From positions 1 to 64,000 of the forward strand of contig JBAQQB010000057.1 in the NCBI GenBank assembly GCA_049306275.1: 64,000 nt of DNA. The letters run 5' to 3'. The notes under the pieces were generated by a model, which searched no databases, was not told the origin of the DNA, and saw only the letters and a list, made by a program, of their open reading frames with translations. Within the stretch, counting starts at the first letter, position 1. Every line of letters starts with the position of its first letter. Of the stretch, positions 16,318 to 24,923 are shown piece after piece. A program made the position numbers and the translations under genes. This DNA comes from JADJTT01 sp049306275 (GTDB taxonomy: Bacteria; Bacteroidota; Bacteroidia; Chitinophagales; Saprospiraceae).

Positions 16318-17555
16318 ACAATCGCGAATTCGATCGGATCTTCCGGGAGCGATTGGAAAATTTTGAAACGGAGCCTCCCATGCACCTGTGGGGCAACATC
16401 GTGGAGGCCCGCGCCGCTACCCGCCGTCCCTGGCTGTGGTGGAGCGGCGGCATCGGCATGCTGACCCTCACCGCCTGCATCGGCATCTGGCTGATGGGCG
16501 CATCCGGCAGCCAGTCAGAGATGGTGGTGAAGGGGGCTTTCCCCATCCCCGTTGAGGCGACGGCCGGTGAAACACCCACATCTCCGCCGGTCGCAACAAT
16601 TTCAGAGGAGGCAGCGGCCCCGCCTGCAGTCACCCCGCCGGCCCAGGTCGTCGCAGAACGGGAAACTGAACAGGAAGAACAGTCCGCACTTGTACAAGCG
16701 GCTGAGACAACGAACTTCGCACAGGAAGAAACCGCAGCCCCGGCCGCGTCGGTGGCTTCGTTCGACGCCCTGGGCTCCGCTCGGTTCCAGCCCCTCGCAT
16801 GCAGCCGTTTCAAAGACGGATTTCCCGAAAACTCCTGCCGTCCATTCTCGAAAGAGAAATGGGGCCTCAATTGGTATGCCGAAGTCGCGGGCTCGCCGGA
16901 GTACGTCTTCCGCAGCCTCAGCCCCAGGGAGAAGGAATACGCCGGCTACGCCGAAGCGCGCAACGAGATGGAGGAGATTCGCGGAGGATTCTCCGCAGGC
17001 CTGCGCCTGAGCGCGGTGACCGACTTTGGGCTTTCCCTTCGAACCGGCCTTCAGTACAGCCAGATCAACGAAGTGCTCAACTTCCGCGACCCCGACGATG
17101 TACGTATCATCGTGACCAATGTCTACGACGGTTTCGGCAATATCATCGGTTCAGATACGATTTACGAGGCGGGCACGCATATCCGCATCACTTACAACCG
17201 CTACCGCATGGTTGACCTGCCGGTGATGCTGGGCTACGAATTCCAGTTCCCGCGCTTCTCCATGACGGTGCACGGCGGCGCCATCTTCAACCTCGCGTTT
17301 GCTAAAAAAGGCGATATCCTCTCGCCGGAAGGCGACCCTGTGGGCATCGCTTCATCGGAGGCCTTCCGCGACCGCATGGGCCTGAGCCTCGCCGGCGGCA
17401 TCGGCTTCAACTACCGCCTGAGGCCGGACCTGCAGTTTGTGCTCGAGCCCCAGTTCAGGGTAGTGCTCGACCCCATCACCCGCAGCGATTATCCGCTGCG
17501 GCAGGAGTACTTCCTGACGGGCATTAATCTGGGCCTCAGGTATAAACTTCAATAA
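16314..17555 (+). CDS. Membrane-anchored protein with C-terminal outer-membrane-barrel-like domain; candidate anti-sigma
   Basis: The 413-residue product starts with a short cytoplasmic segment (REFDRIFRERLENFETEPPMHLWGNI), as in Bacteroidota proteins coupled to ECF sigma genes, then one membrane helix (about 42-62). A long Ala/Glu/Thr/Pro linker follows (about 70-150), then a region of alternating strands (about 185-413) resembling a PorT-type outer-membrane beta-barrel (PF13568-like), ending GINLGLRYKLQ. The arrangement is inner-membrane anchor plus flexible linker plus barrel. The four-base overlap with the sigma gene supports a regulatory link. Function is inferred from context only. Confidence 0.65.
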   Translation: MNNREFDRIFRERLENFETEPPMHLWGNIVEARAATRRPWLWWSGGIGMLTLTACIGIWLMGASGSQSEMVVKGAFPIPVEATAGETPTSPPVATISEEAAAPPAVTPPAQVVAERETEQEEQSALVQAAETTNFAQEETAAPAASVASFDALGSARFQPLACSRFKDGFPENSCRPFSKEKWGLNWYAEVAGSPEYVFRSLSPREKEYAGYAEARNEMEEIRGGFSAGLRLSAVTDFGLSLRTGLQYSQINEVLNFRDPDDVRIIVTNVYDGFGNIIGSDTIYEAGTHIRITYNRYRMVDLPVMLGYEFQFPRFSMTVHGGAIFNLAFAKKGDILSPEGDPVGIASSEAFRDRMGLSLAGGIGFNYRLRPDLQFVLEPQFRVVLDPITRSDYPLRQEYFLTGINLGLRYKLQ

Positions 17556-17587
17556 AAAAGGCGCGGTCACCGACCGCGCCTTTTTTG
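17554..17587. terminator. Bidirectional intrinsic terminator
   Basis: A perfect 9-bp stem GGCGCGGTC/GACCGCGCC with a 3-nt loop is flanked by A6 on the left and T6 on the right. It can stop transcription from the barrel-protein gene (plus) and from mscL (minus). Confidence 0.9.
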
Positions 17588-17625
17588 TTACATCTTTTCT
17601 GCCGCCTTCGGCGGCAAAGATTTCA

Positions 17626-18036
17626 TTACTTCTTCAGCAAATCCCTGATCTCCGTCAGCAGTTTTTCCTGAGCCGAAGGCTCGGCGGGGGGAGCGGGGGC
17701 TTCTTCTTTCTTCTGCTGCATACTGTTGTAGGCTTTCAATACCATGAATATGGCGAAAGCGATGATAAGGAAGTCGATGATGCTCTGGATGAATTTGCCG
17801 TAGCGGAGCTCGACCGCTTCTTTCACTACGGCGCCGTCGGCGCCCATTTCAGCGCCCTGGAGCGTGATGGCAAGGCTGGAGAAATCCACTCCGCCGAGCA
17901 GCAGCCCAAGTGGAGGAAGGATGATGTCATTGGTGAAGGAAGCAACCACTCCTCCGAATGCGCCGGCTACGATAACGGCGACAGCAAGTTCGAGGACGTT
18001 GCCCCGCATGATAAATGCCTTGAATTCGTTCCACAT
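17626..18036 (-). CDS. mscL: Large-conductance mechanosensitive channel
   Basis: This 136-residue channel releases solutes on osmotic downshock. The N-terminal WNEFKAFIMRGNVLELAVAVIVAGAF (amphipathic helix plus TM1) is diagnostic, and TM2 is at about 88-108 (FIQSIIDFLIIAFAIFMVLKAY). A charged C-terminal bundle (about 110-136, EKLLTEIRDLLKK) completes the family architecture. Monocistronic, bounded by two strong terminators. Confidence 0.96.
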   Translation of the reverse strand: MWNEFKAFIMRGNVLELAVAVIVAGAFGGVVASFTNDIILPPLGLLLGGVDFSSLAITLQGAEMGADGAVVKEAVELRYGKFIQSIIDFLIIAFAIFMVLKAYNSMQQKKEEAPAPPAEPSAQEKLLTEIRDLLKK

Positions 18037-18080
18037 AGGTTGTTCAGTTTTGAGATGATGGAATGAATCAAATATAAAAA

Positions 18081-18117
18081 AAATAAAGGGCTCGCAGCAT
18101 CTGCGAGCCCTTTATTT
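18081..18117 (-). terminator. Terminator directly after aconitase
   Basis: A perfect 17-bp stem (AAATAAAGGGCTCGCAG with its reverse complement) with a CAT loop directly adjoins the aconitase stop codon. On the minus strand the stem ends in a T-rich run. Confidence 0.9.
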
Positions 18118-20385
18118 TTAAGCCCCCAACTCCGTCCGGATCTTGTTGAGGGCGGAGCCTGCCCGCACCCAGTCGATCTGTTGTTCGTTGTAGGTATGGG
18201 CCAGATCGAAGCTGTGCTGCGTGCCGTCTGCGTGGTGGAGCATCATTTGCAGGGGCTTGCCCGGCGCCATCTGGTCGAAGCCCAGGATGTCGATCAGGTC
18301 GTCCTGGCGGATCAGGTCGTAGTCGGCCGGATTGGTGAAAGTGAGGGCCAGCATGCCCTGCTTCTTCAGGTTGGTTTCGTGGATGCGCGCGAACGACTTG
18401 ACGACGATGGCCTTGACGCCGAGGTGGCGGGGTTCCATGGCCGCGTGTTCGCGGGAGGAGCCTTCGCCGTAGTTCTCTTCGCCGAATACCACGGTGCCGA
18501 TGCCCTGGCGCTGGTATTCGCGGGCACTGTCGGGCACGGCCATGTACTGGCCGTTGTGGAGGTTGAGCACTTTATTGGTCTCGTCGTTGAAATAATTGAC
18601 CGCGCCGATGAGGCAGTTGTTGGAGATATTCTCCAGGTGGCCGCGGTATACGAGCCAGGGACCTGCCATCGAGATGTGGTCGGTGGTGCACTTGCCCTTG
18701 GTCTTGATCAGGGTGCGCATGCCCTTCAGGCCGTTTTGGGTGATCGGCACGAACGGCGTGAGCAGTTGCAGGCGTGTGGAGGCCGGGTCTACGACGATCT
18801 GGATATTTTTACCGTCGGAAGCGGGCTCGAGATAGCCGGCGTCTTCTACCGCGAAGCCTTTGGGCGGCAGCTCCTGTCCGGAGGGCGGGTCGAGCTTCAC
18901 TTGCTGCCCATCTTCATTGGTCAGGGTGTCGGTCAGCGGGTTGAAGGTCAGGTCGCCGGCAATGGCCATGGCGGTGACGATCTCGGGCGAAGCGACGAAG
19001 GAGCGCGTTTGCGGGTTACCGTCGTTGCGCTTGGAGAAGTTGCGGTTGAAGGAGGTGATGATCGAGTTGGCCCGGGTGGGGTCGTCGGTATGGCGCGCCC
19101 ATTGGCCGATGCAGGGGCCGCAGGCGTTGGCCAGCACTACGCCGCCCATGTCTTCGAAGGCCATGAGCTGCCCGTCGCGCTCCACAGTGAAGCGGATCTG
19201 CTCGGAGCCGGGAGTGATGGTGAACTCGGATTTGGCTTTGAGCTTCTTGGCGACGGCCTGTTTGGCGACGGAGGCCGCGCGGTCGAGGTCTTCGTAGGAA
19301 GAGTTGGTGCAGGAGCCGATCAGACCGACTTCGAGTTTTTGCGGGTAGCCATTCTCCTTCACCGCCGCGGCGAATTTGGAGATCGGCCATGCCAGGTCGG
19401 GCGTGTATGGGCCGTTGATATGCGGTTCGAGGTTGGAGAGGTCGATCTCGATCACCTGGTCGAAGTATTGGTGCGGCTCCTGGTAGCACTCGATATCGCC
19501 GGTGAGGTGATAGGAGATGCGGTCGGCCATTTTGGCTACCTCTTCGCGGCCGGTGGCGCGCAGGTAGCGGCTCATCGACTCGTCGTAGCCGAAGAGGGAA
19601 GTGGTAGCGCCGATTTCCGCGCCCATGTTGCAGATAGTGCCTTTGCCGGTAGCCGACATCGACTCGGCGCCCGGGCCGAAGTATTCGACGATGGCGCCGG
19701 TGCCGCCTTTCACAGTAAGAATGCCCGCCACTTTGAGGATGACGTCCTTGGGCGAGGTCCAGCCGCTCATCTTGCCCGTGAGCTTGACGCCGATGAGTTT
19801 GGGCATTTTCAATTCCCAAGGCATGCCCACCATCACGTCGACCGCATCAGCGCCGCCGACGCCGATGGCTACCATGCCCAGACCGCCCGCGTTGGGCGTG
19901 TGGGAGTCCGTGCCGATCATCATACCGCCAGGGAAAGCGTAGTTTTCGAGCACGATCTGGTGGATGATGCCCGCTCCCGGCTTCCAGAAACCGATGCCGT
20001 ATTTGTTGGAGACGGATTCGAGGAAACTGTATACCTCTGTATTTTCAGTGATAGCCGTGTGGAGGTCCTTATCGGCGCCTGCCTCGGCCTGTATGAGGTG
20101 GTCGCAATGCACGGTGGAGGGCACGGCGGTCTTGTCGCGGCCGCACATCATGAACTGGAGCAGCGCCATCTGGGCCGTGGCATCCTGCATCGCGACGCGG
20201 TCGGGCGAGAAGAAGACATAATCCTTGCCCCGGTTGTACATGTGAAGCGGGGAGTCGGGGTGCAGGTGGGTGTAGAGGATCTTCTCGGCCAGCGTCAACG
20301 GCCTGCCGAGTTTGCGGGTGACTTGTTCCACTTTCTTCGGGAGCGACTCGTAGTGAGCCCGGATCATATCTATATCGAACACCAT
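18118..20385 (-). CDS. acnA: Aconitate hydratase
   Basis: This 755-residue TCA-cycle enzyme isomerises citrate to isocitrate using a [4Fe-4S] cluster. Cluster cysteines are visible in GSCTNSSYEDL and in NACGPCIGQW, and the swivelling C-terminal domain has FGEENYGEGSSREHAAMEPRHLG. Length and order match the mitochondrial-type aconitase used by many Bacteroidota, not the longer IRP-type AcnA of E. coli. The gene symbol is therefore used loosely. A TACCTTTG promoter box lies 50 bp upstream. The divergent gene is an ScfR-type regulator. Confidence 0.96.
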   Translation of the reverse strand: MVFDIDMIRAHYESLPKKVEQVTRKLGRPLTLAEKILYTHLHPDSPLHMYNRGKDYVFFSPDRVAMQDATAQMALLQFMMCGRDKTAVPSTVHCDHLIQAEAGADKDLHTAITENTEVYSFLESVSNKYGIGFWKPGAGIIHQIVLENYAFPGGMMIGTDSHTPNAGGLGMVAIGVGGADAVDVMVGMPWELKMPKLIGVKLTGKMSGWTSPKDVILKVAGILTVKGGTGAIVEYFGPGAESMSATGKGTICNMGAEIGATTSLFGYDESMSRYLRATGREEVAKMADRISYHLTGDIECYQEPHQYFDQVIEIDLSNLEPHINGPYTPDLAWPISKFAAAVKENGYPQKLEVGLIGSCTNSSYEDLDRAASVAKQAVAKKLKAKSEFTITPGSEQIRFTVERDGQLMAFEDMGGVVLANACGPCIGQWARHTDDPTRANSIITSFNRNFSKRNDGNPQTRSFVASPEIVTAMAIAGDLTFNPLTDTLTNEDGQQVKLDPPSGQELPPKGFAVEDAGYLEPASDGKNIQIVVDPASTRLQLLTPFVPITQNGLKGMRTLIKTKGKCTTDHISMAGPWLVYRGHLENISNNCLIGAVNYFNDETNKVLNLHNGQYMAVPDSAREYQRQGIGTVVFGEENYGEGSSREHAAMEPRHLGVKAIVVKSFARIHETNLKKQGMLALTFTNPADYDLIRQDDLIDILGFDQMAPGKPLQMMLHHADGTQHSFDLAHTYNEQQIDWVRAGSALNKIRTELGA

Positions 20386-20434
20386 ATCGGATGGGTTTTG
20401 ATGAAAAAATGGAGATAGTTCTTAAAAAGCGAGA

Positions 20435-20442
20435 CAAAGGTA
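20435..20442 (-). promoter_or_regulatory. -7 box TACCTTTG of the aconitase promoter
   Basis: Perfect TAnnTTTG on the minus strand, 50 bp before the aconitase start. The -33 element is not obvious, which may mean activator dependence. Confidence 0.55.
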
Positions 20443-20509
20443 CAACAATTGAATTGATTAAATGATCGAAGGGGGAAGAACATCGAGAGGAACGAGATGC
20501 CCTTACTTT

Positions 20510-20529
20510 TTTAGCGAAATTTCGCTAAA
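20510..20529. promoter_or_regulatory. Perfect 20-bp palindrome, candidate operator of the ScfR-like regulator
   Basis: TTTAGCGAAATTTCGCTAAA is identical to its own reverse complement. It ends 8 bp before the regulator's start codon and overlaps a near-consensus -7 box (TAAATTGG, 20526-20533). XRE-type dimers bind such symmetric sites, and the position predicts negative autoregulation. Confidence 0.7.
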
Positions 20530-20537
20530 TTGGCGGA

Positions 20538-22013
20538 ATGGAAACAACGGAAGCAAATAACAGGATCATATTCGGGTTAAAGGTGCGGCAGCGCAGGATG
20601 GAGTTGGGGCTCTCCTTTCTGGAAATGTCGGAGGCATCCGGCTTGTCTGTTTCATACCTGAATGAGATCGAGAAAGGCAAGAAATACCCCAAGCCGGAGA
20701 AGATCAAAGCCCTGGCGAAGGCGCTGAAGGTCCAGGCCAATGATCTCACTTCAACTGAGTTGGAGGGCAATCTGGCCCCGGTGGGCGATTTGTTGCGCTC
20801 CAACTTCCTGCGCGAGTTGCCATTGGAGTTTTTCGGCATCGAACTGGCAAAGGTCGTGGAACTCATCGCCATGGCGCCGGGGCAGGTGGGGGCTTTCATC
20901 TCCACCCTGGTCGATCTTTCCCGCAATTACTCCCTCAGGGAGGAAAACTTTTACTTCGGGGCCTTGCGCGCCTACCTGGAGATGCATCATAATTATTTCG
21001 AAGACCTGGAAGAAGCGGCGGAGCGCTTCCGGGATACTACCGGGCCCCTTCCCGCAGGCGCCGGGCGGGTAGCGGAACTGTTGCAAAGTTTGTTGACAGA
21101 GCGCTATGGCTATACAGTCGACACTGGCGTATTGGAGCGGCACCCGGGCCTTCACGGAATGAGGGCCGTTTTTATTCCCGGGAAAAAGAAACTACTGTTG
21201 CAGTCCGGCCTGACGAATGTGCAGCGGGCTTTTCAGTTTGCCAAGGAACTGGGATTCCAGTACATGGGCCTGACGGAGCGCGCACAGACCGCTTCCCTGC
21301 TGCGCGTTCATTCTTTTGAAGAGGTGCTCAGCCATTTCAAGGCCAGCTATTTCGCCGCCGCCCTGCTCGTCGGCCGCGAAGCTTTCGTGGAGGAGCTCCG
21401 GGCGTGGATGCGGCAGGAGGTTTGGGACGAGGATATCGTGCGGCGCTGGACGGAGAAATACGCCGCTTCGCCGGAGACGATCATCCAGCGCATGAGCAAT
21501 TTGCTGCCCAGCGAGTTCGGATTGCGCAAGCTGTTTATCTGGCGCTTTGTGCAAGATCCGGCCACCGGCGGTATCCGCCTTGACAAGGAACTGAACCTGA
21601 TTCGCGACCGGCTGCATTCCCGGAACGGCATTGCTGAACATTTTTGCCGCCGCTGGCCCGCGGTAGGCCTGTTGAAGGAGGTCAACGGCCTGCATGAACC
21701 GGTAGTCGTCGCACAGCGGGCGGTGCATCACGACACGGGCGAAGTGTTTCTTTGTTTCACCGTTGCGCGTCCGGCCCTACCGGTAGCCGACCACAAGGTG
21801 AGCATCGTCCTTGGCCTGCTGCTCGACGATGAGTTGGAGAAGACGATCCGTTTCGCAGCCGATCCTGCGCTGGAGAACCGGAGCGTAGGTCACACCTGCG
21901 AGCGCTGCAGTATGGCCGATTGCGCGGAGCGTGCGGCTTCGCCGGTCATATACCAGGCGCGGGAAAAACTCCACCAGATCAGGAATGCGCTGGAAGCGTT
22001 GAACGCTTTGTAA
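20538..22013 (+). CDS. ScfR/RamB-like XRE-family regulator with IrrE-like domain
   Basis: This 491-residue protein has an N-terminal helix-turn-helix (about 10-65: LGLSFLEMSEASGLSVSYLNEIEKGKKYPKPEKI), a degenerate ImmA/IrrE-type middle (about 180-290), and a C-terminal domain with a HTCERCSMADCAERA cysteine cluster as in the DUF2083 part of short-chain fatty acyl-CoA regulators. RamB, which controls acetate metabolism in Corynebacterium, is a member of this family. The IrrE HExxH motif is not evident (QFAKELGFQYM is found at that place), as expected of non-proteolytic ligand sensors. Divergent position from aconitase suggests control of the TCA or glyoxylate branch. Confidence 0.8.
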   Translation: METTEANNRIIFGLKVRQRRMELGLSFLEMSEASGLSVSYLNEIEKGKKYPKPEKIKALAKALKVQANDLTSTELEGNLAPVGDLLRSNFLRELPLEFFGIELAKVVELIAMAPGQVGAFISTLVDLSRNYSLREENFYFGALRAYLEMHHNYFEDLEEAAERFRDTTGPLPAGAGRVAELLQSLLTERYGYTVDTGVLERHPGLHGMRAVFIPGKKKLLLQSGLTNVQRAFQFAKELGFQYMGLTERAQTASLLRVHSFEEVLSHFKASYFAAALLVGREAFVEELRAWMRQEVWDEDIVRRWTEKYAASPETIIQRMSNLLPSEFGLRKLFIWRFVQDPATGGIRLDKELNLIRDRLHSRNGIAEHFCRRWPAVGLLKEVNGLHEPVVVAQRAVHHDTGEVFLCFTVARPALPVADHKVSIVLGLLLDDELEKTIRFAADPALENRSVGHTCERCSMADCAERAASPVIYQAREKLHQIRNALEALNAL

Positions 22014-23001
22014 CACCTTTGGATAACCCGTACGATTCAATCGTCAAACGTATGCCTTCTTCGAGTGGCGTGTGGCGGAAACCCAGTTCGCGCTCGATTT
22101 TTGCAGTGGATACAGCCCAGTCGCCGGTGAATTTTTTCGCCCCGTGGCGGGTAATGAATGGCTTTTTACCTGTCCATTTTGCCCGGAACTCCTCTTCCAG
22201 CGCAGCCAGATATAGCAGGGAGTAAGGCGTCTTTACCAACCTGATTTTTTGGGAGACTAAACGCTGTACGATTTCGAAAAGATCGTCGTAGGTGGCATTG
22301 TCCCCACCCAGGATGTAGCCTTCGCCGTTGCGTCCTTCCTCCATGACCCTGGCCATACCCCCGGCCACATCCTCTACCAGCGCGTAGTTGCCGATCCCTT
22401 TTCCATTGCCGGGAATGATATGCCAGCTGCCCTCCGCGGCTTGCCGGATGATCCGCGTCATCGTGTTGCCCTGGCTCTCGATGCCGGGGCCGTAGACGCG
22501 GGTCGGGTAAACGATCACCACTTCCAGTCCTTTATGCAGAAAACTTTTTGCTGCCTCTGCCTGATGGTGTTTGGATAGTTCGTAAGGCTCCCGCAAGTTG
22601 GCGGCGTTATCCGTCGTTTCGTCAACAGGGATACCCTTGCGGGAGGGGCCAAAAATACCGCAGGAAGAGCTGATCAGCACCCTTCGGATGCCTTGTTCCA
22701 GAGATTGCTGCATCAAAAATTGGGTCCCTTGTACGTTGACCCTGTGGAAAATACCGGGGTCTTTCTCCCAGGGGCTCACGACGGAGGCGAGGTGAAATAT
22801 TGCCTCACATTCCTTCAGGGCTTTCCGGAGGTCTTCAGTCCGGAGGATATCGCCTTCAAAGATCCGGATGTTGGGGTGGTGCAGCAGGGAATCGTCCGTT
22901 CCCGGAAGGATAAACGCATGAATTTCATGCCCTTGTTGAACCAGTTGCCGTACCAGGTGGGTCCCGATATAGCCGTTGGCGCCGGTGATCAGGTATTTCA
23001 T
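21979..23001 (-). CDS. NAD(P)-dependent epimerase/dehydratase-family oxidoreductase (extended SDR)
   Basis: The 340-residue product starts with the Rossmann motif TGANGYIG (7-14) and has the catalytic SSSCGIFGP and YELSK (Tyr-x-x-x-Lys) motifs. The sequence looks like the dihydroflavonol-reductase / 3-beta-hydroxysteroid dehydrogenase branch. From memory, the Caulobacter ceramide reductase also belongs to the extended SDR group, so a lipid role is possible but unproved. It is the last gene of a four-gene operon, and overlaps the upstream gene by 77 bp and the convergent regulator by 35 bp. Confidence 0.8.
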   Translation of the reverse strand: MKYLITGANGYIGTHLVRQLVQQGHEIHAFILPGTDDSLLHHPNIRIFEGDILRTEDLRKALKECEAIFHLASVVSPWEKDPGIFHRVNVQGTQFLMQQSLEQGIRRVLISSSCGIFGPSRKGIPVDETTDNAANLREPYELSKHHQAEAAKSFLHKGLEVVIVYPTRVYGPGIESQGNTMTRIIRQAAEGSWHIIPGNGKGIGNYALVEDVAGGMARVMEEGRNGEGYILGGDNATYDDLFEIVQRLVSQKIRLVKTPYSLLYLAALEEEFRAKWTGKKPFITRHGAKKFTGDWAVSTAKIERELGFRHTPLEEGIRLTIESYGLSKGVTKRSTLPAHS

Positions 23002-23479
23002 GACTGTCGGATTTAGGTGAATAAGGAGCCGGTTTCAGGTAGCTGATTACCTTGTAGGCCGACCAGTAAAGAAAAACCGCGATGGGCAGTGCTAGCGCAA
23101 TGCTGCCGGTAGTTAAGGCGAGAAAGAAATAGCCGTTGTTCCAGACAGCCTGGAGCAGGGTTGGCGTATCCCATTCGCCTGGCGAAAGGAGTATAATATC
23201 GCTGCCCAGTAAGAGCTGGCCGATGGATAAAGCCGGGATGTAGAAAGGGAGCAAGGTCAGTGGATTGATCAGGAACACGCCAAGCAGCGTGGCGGTTTTG
23301 TTCCATTTGAATGCGAAGGCCAGCGCCAGCGCCAGGAACACGCGGAAGGTCATGATGGGCAGGGCGCCCACAAAGAAACCCACGGCATATCCCATAGCGA
23401 TTTTTTGGGGTTCGGCTTCAATACCTCCGAGTTTTCTGCGGAGGTATTTGGAATATCGCCGTGGCAGGATGTTTTTCAT
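22925..23479 (-). CDS. DUF2062-family membrane protein
   Basis: This 184-residue protein has a basic N-terminus (RRYSKYLRRKLGG), then EPQKIAMGYAVGFFVGALPI, LALAFAFKWNKTATLLGVFLINPLTLLPFY, the DUF2062 signature, with about three to four membrane segments. Function unknown. The last 25 or so residues (PDHRRQRLYRDPPGTATGSTRA) are encoded by DNA that is also the start of the epimerase gene in another frame. It starts 6 bp after the preceding gene. Confidence 0.7.
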   Translation of the reverse strand: MKNILPRRYSKYLRRKLGGIEAEPQKIAMGYAVGFFVGALPIMTFRVFLALALAFAFKWNKTATLLGVFLINPLTLLPFYIPALSIGQLLLGSDIILLSPGEWDTPTLLQAVWNNGYFFLALTTGSIALALPIAVFLYWSAYKVISYLKPAPYSPKSDSHEIPDHRRQRLYRDPPGTATGSTRA

Positions 23480-23485
23480 GTCGGT

Positions 23486-24058
23486 TTACTTTTTCCGGAC
23501 CATCTCAAATTCCACAATGCCTGCGTCGATCTCGATTTTTTTCAGAAAGTTGTTTTCGTAGAAATAGCGGTTCGTCCGTCCTCTGGAATTGACCTTGTCG
23601 TAGCTGGCCTTCCCGTTCGACTGGATTGAGTTGAAATTCCCTGCTTCTTCCGAGTAGGCCGCAGATTTGCCGAGGGGCTCCTCGAACAGCATTTGAAGGG
23701 CAGAGTAAGTGATCGGGCCTTTGACGGTGTGTTTGGCTTTGCCGTTTTTCAGGAACTGGTAGTCGCTGCCCGACTTTTGGGTTTTGACGTCGGAATATAC
23801 GTCGCCGTTGACGAGCGATTTAACGCTCGATTCCTGCAGGACGCCGTTTTTATACACCACTTTCGACTGGTACTGCACTTCTACCTCGCCGATGAAGCGG
23901 CCTCTGACGGTGGTGGTATTCCTGTAAATTTCCTGCTCGCCGGTCCGCTCCCGCGTCGCTGACATTTCGCCGATGACCTTGCCGTCGTAGATGATGTCGA
24001 AAGTGGCGGTTTCGGTAGCGGTTGGCAGGGTCAGCATCCAAAACATCAATAGCCACAT
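23486..24058 (-). CDS. Exported DUF6134-like protein of unknown function
   Basis: The 190-residue product has a hydrophobic N-terminus (MWLLMFWMLTLPTATETA), likely a signal peptide. The rest is beta-rich: FDIIYDGKVIGEMSATRERTG, RFIGEVEVQYQSKVVYKNG, KHTVKGPITYSALQMLFEEP, FLKKIEIDAGIVEFEMVRK. The pattern fits the family I know as DUF6134, found in Bacteroidota; this name is from memory. No catalytic motif is visible. It lies between an SDR and a DUF2062 gene in one operon. Confidence 0.55.
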   Translation of the reverse strand: MWLLMFWMLTLPTATETATFDIIYDGKVIGEMSATRERTGEQEIYRNTTTVRGRFIGEVEVQYQSKVVYKNGVLQESSVKSLVNGDVYSDVKTQKSGSDYQFLKNGKAKHTVKGPITYSALQMLFEEPLGKSAAYSEEAGNFNSIQSNGKASYDKVNSRGRTNRYFYENNFLKKIEIDAGIVEFEMVRKK

Positions 24059-24088
24059 GGCGGTTCATTTTGGTGAAAAAATGGAGGC

Positions 24089-24898
24089 TCAGGTGTCGTT
24101 GCGTTCGATCGCGTCCAGGTTGTTCCGAAACGCGTAATCGAGAATCCCTGGGAAATAGTGGGCGAGGTAATAATAACCCCTTCCCTTCCAACCCACAGTG
24201 GTTTTGAACTGGCGCCACAATATGGCGCGCAAAACGGTTTTGGCGACGCGTTCCTGGGTATCTGCCATTTGCGGCAGGCCGTTTTTCAGGTTCCGCCAGG
24301 CGCCGTCGCTGAAGTAGATCTTTTTATCCGGATCATTTTGCGTGACCCCTACATAGACCACGCCGACATGCACGCCGTGATTGTAGAGTTCGGCACGCAG
24401 GGATTCGGCAATGGCGGTCTGGGCCATTTTAGTCAGGGAGTAGGGGCTTTGATGCGGCATGCCGTGAAGGCCCGACAAAGAAGAAATGAAAATGAGGCTC
24501 CCTTTGTTTTGTTTGAGCTGGGGTAAAACTGCCTTGGTGGCAAAAAGAGAGCCGATGATGTTGGTATGGATCAGTTTCGGGAATATTTCCGGCTGGAAAT
24601 TTTCGAAGAAGCCCTTGGCGCTGATCCCCGCATTATTGACCAGGATGTCGATCCGGCCGAAGGTGGAAAGGGCGTGAAGAGCGAGAGCCTCGCAGTCTTC
24701 GTATCGGGAGATATCGCCCTGAAACGCGGTGGCGGAGATGCCATCCGATTCCAATTTGGCGAGGGTTTGCCGGAGGGCGTTTTCGTCTCTTCCGTTGAGG
24801 ACGATTTTCGCGCCTTCTTTTCCCAATTGCCGGGCGATCTCCCGGCCTATCCCTTTGGAGGATCCTGTGACTATTGCCACTTTACCAGATAGTTTCAT
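24089..24898 (-). CDS. Short-chain dehydrogenase/reductase
   Basis: This 269-residue classical SDR starts at 24898 (MKLSGKVAIVTG); nine upstream residues of a longer frame are unneeded. Cofactor motif TGSSKGIG (9-16), NNAG (NAGIS), catalytic Ser in FISSLSG and YSLTK (Tyr-x-x-x-Lys) are present. A C-terminal extension (about 200-269, including GRGYYYLAHYFPGILDYAF) suggests membrane contact and a lipid substrate; 3-ketosphinganine reductase is one possible but unproved role. First gene of a four-gene minus-strand operon. Confidence 0.85.
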   Translation of the reverse strand: MKLSGKVAIVTGSSKGIGREIARQLGKEGAKIVLNGRDENALRQTLAKLESDGISATAFQGDISRYEDCEALALHALSTFGRIDILVNNAGISAKGFFENFQPEIFPKLIHTNIIGSLFATKAVLPQLKQNKGSLIFISSLSGLHGMPHQSPYSLTKMAQTAIAESLRAELYNHGVHVGVVYVGVTQNDPDKKIYFSDGAWRNLKNGLPQMADTQERVAKTVLRAILWRQFKTTVGWKGRGYYYLAHYFPGILDYAFRNNLDAIERNDT

Positions 24899-24923
24899 AG
24901 CAGGGTGGTGTTTAAAAACCAAT

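Noticed and set aside
17600..17616. Hairpin TGCCGCC-TTC-GGCGGCA as a second terminator for mscL
   Set aside because: It lacks a following T-tract on either strand, and a strong bidirectional terminator lies just beyond.
18181..20418. 745-codon plus-strand frame opposite aconitase
   Set aside because: Antisense frame kept open by codon bias; Val/Gly/Asp/His-rich with no motif, while aconitase motifs are intact on the minus strand.
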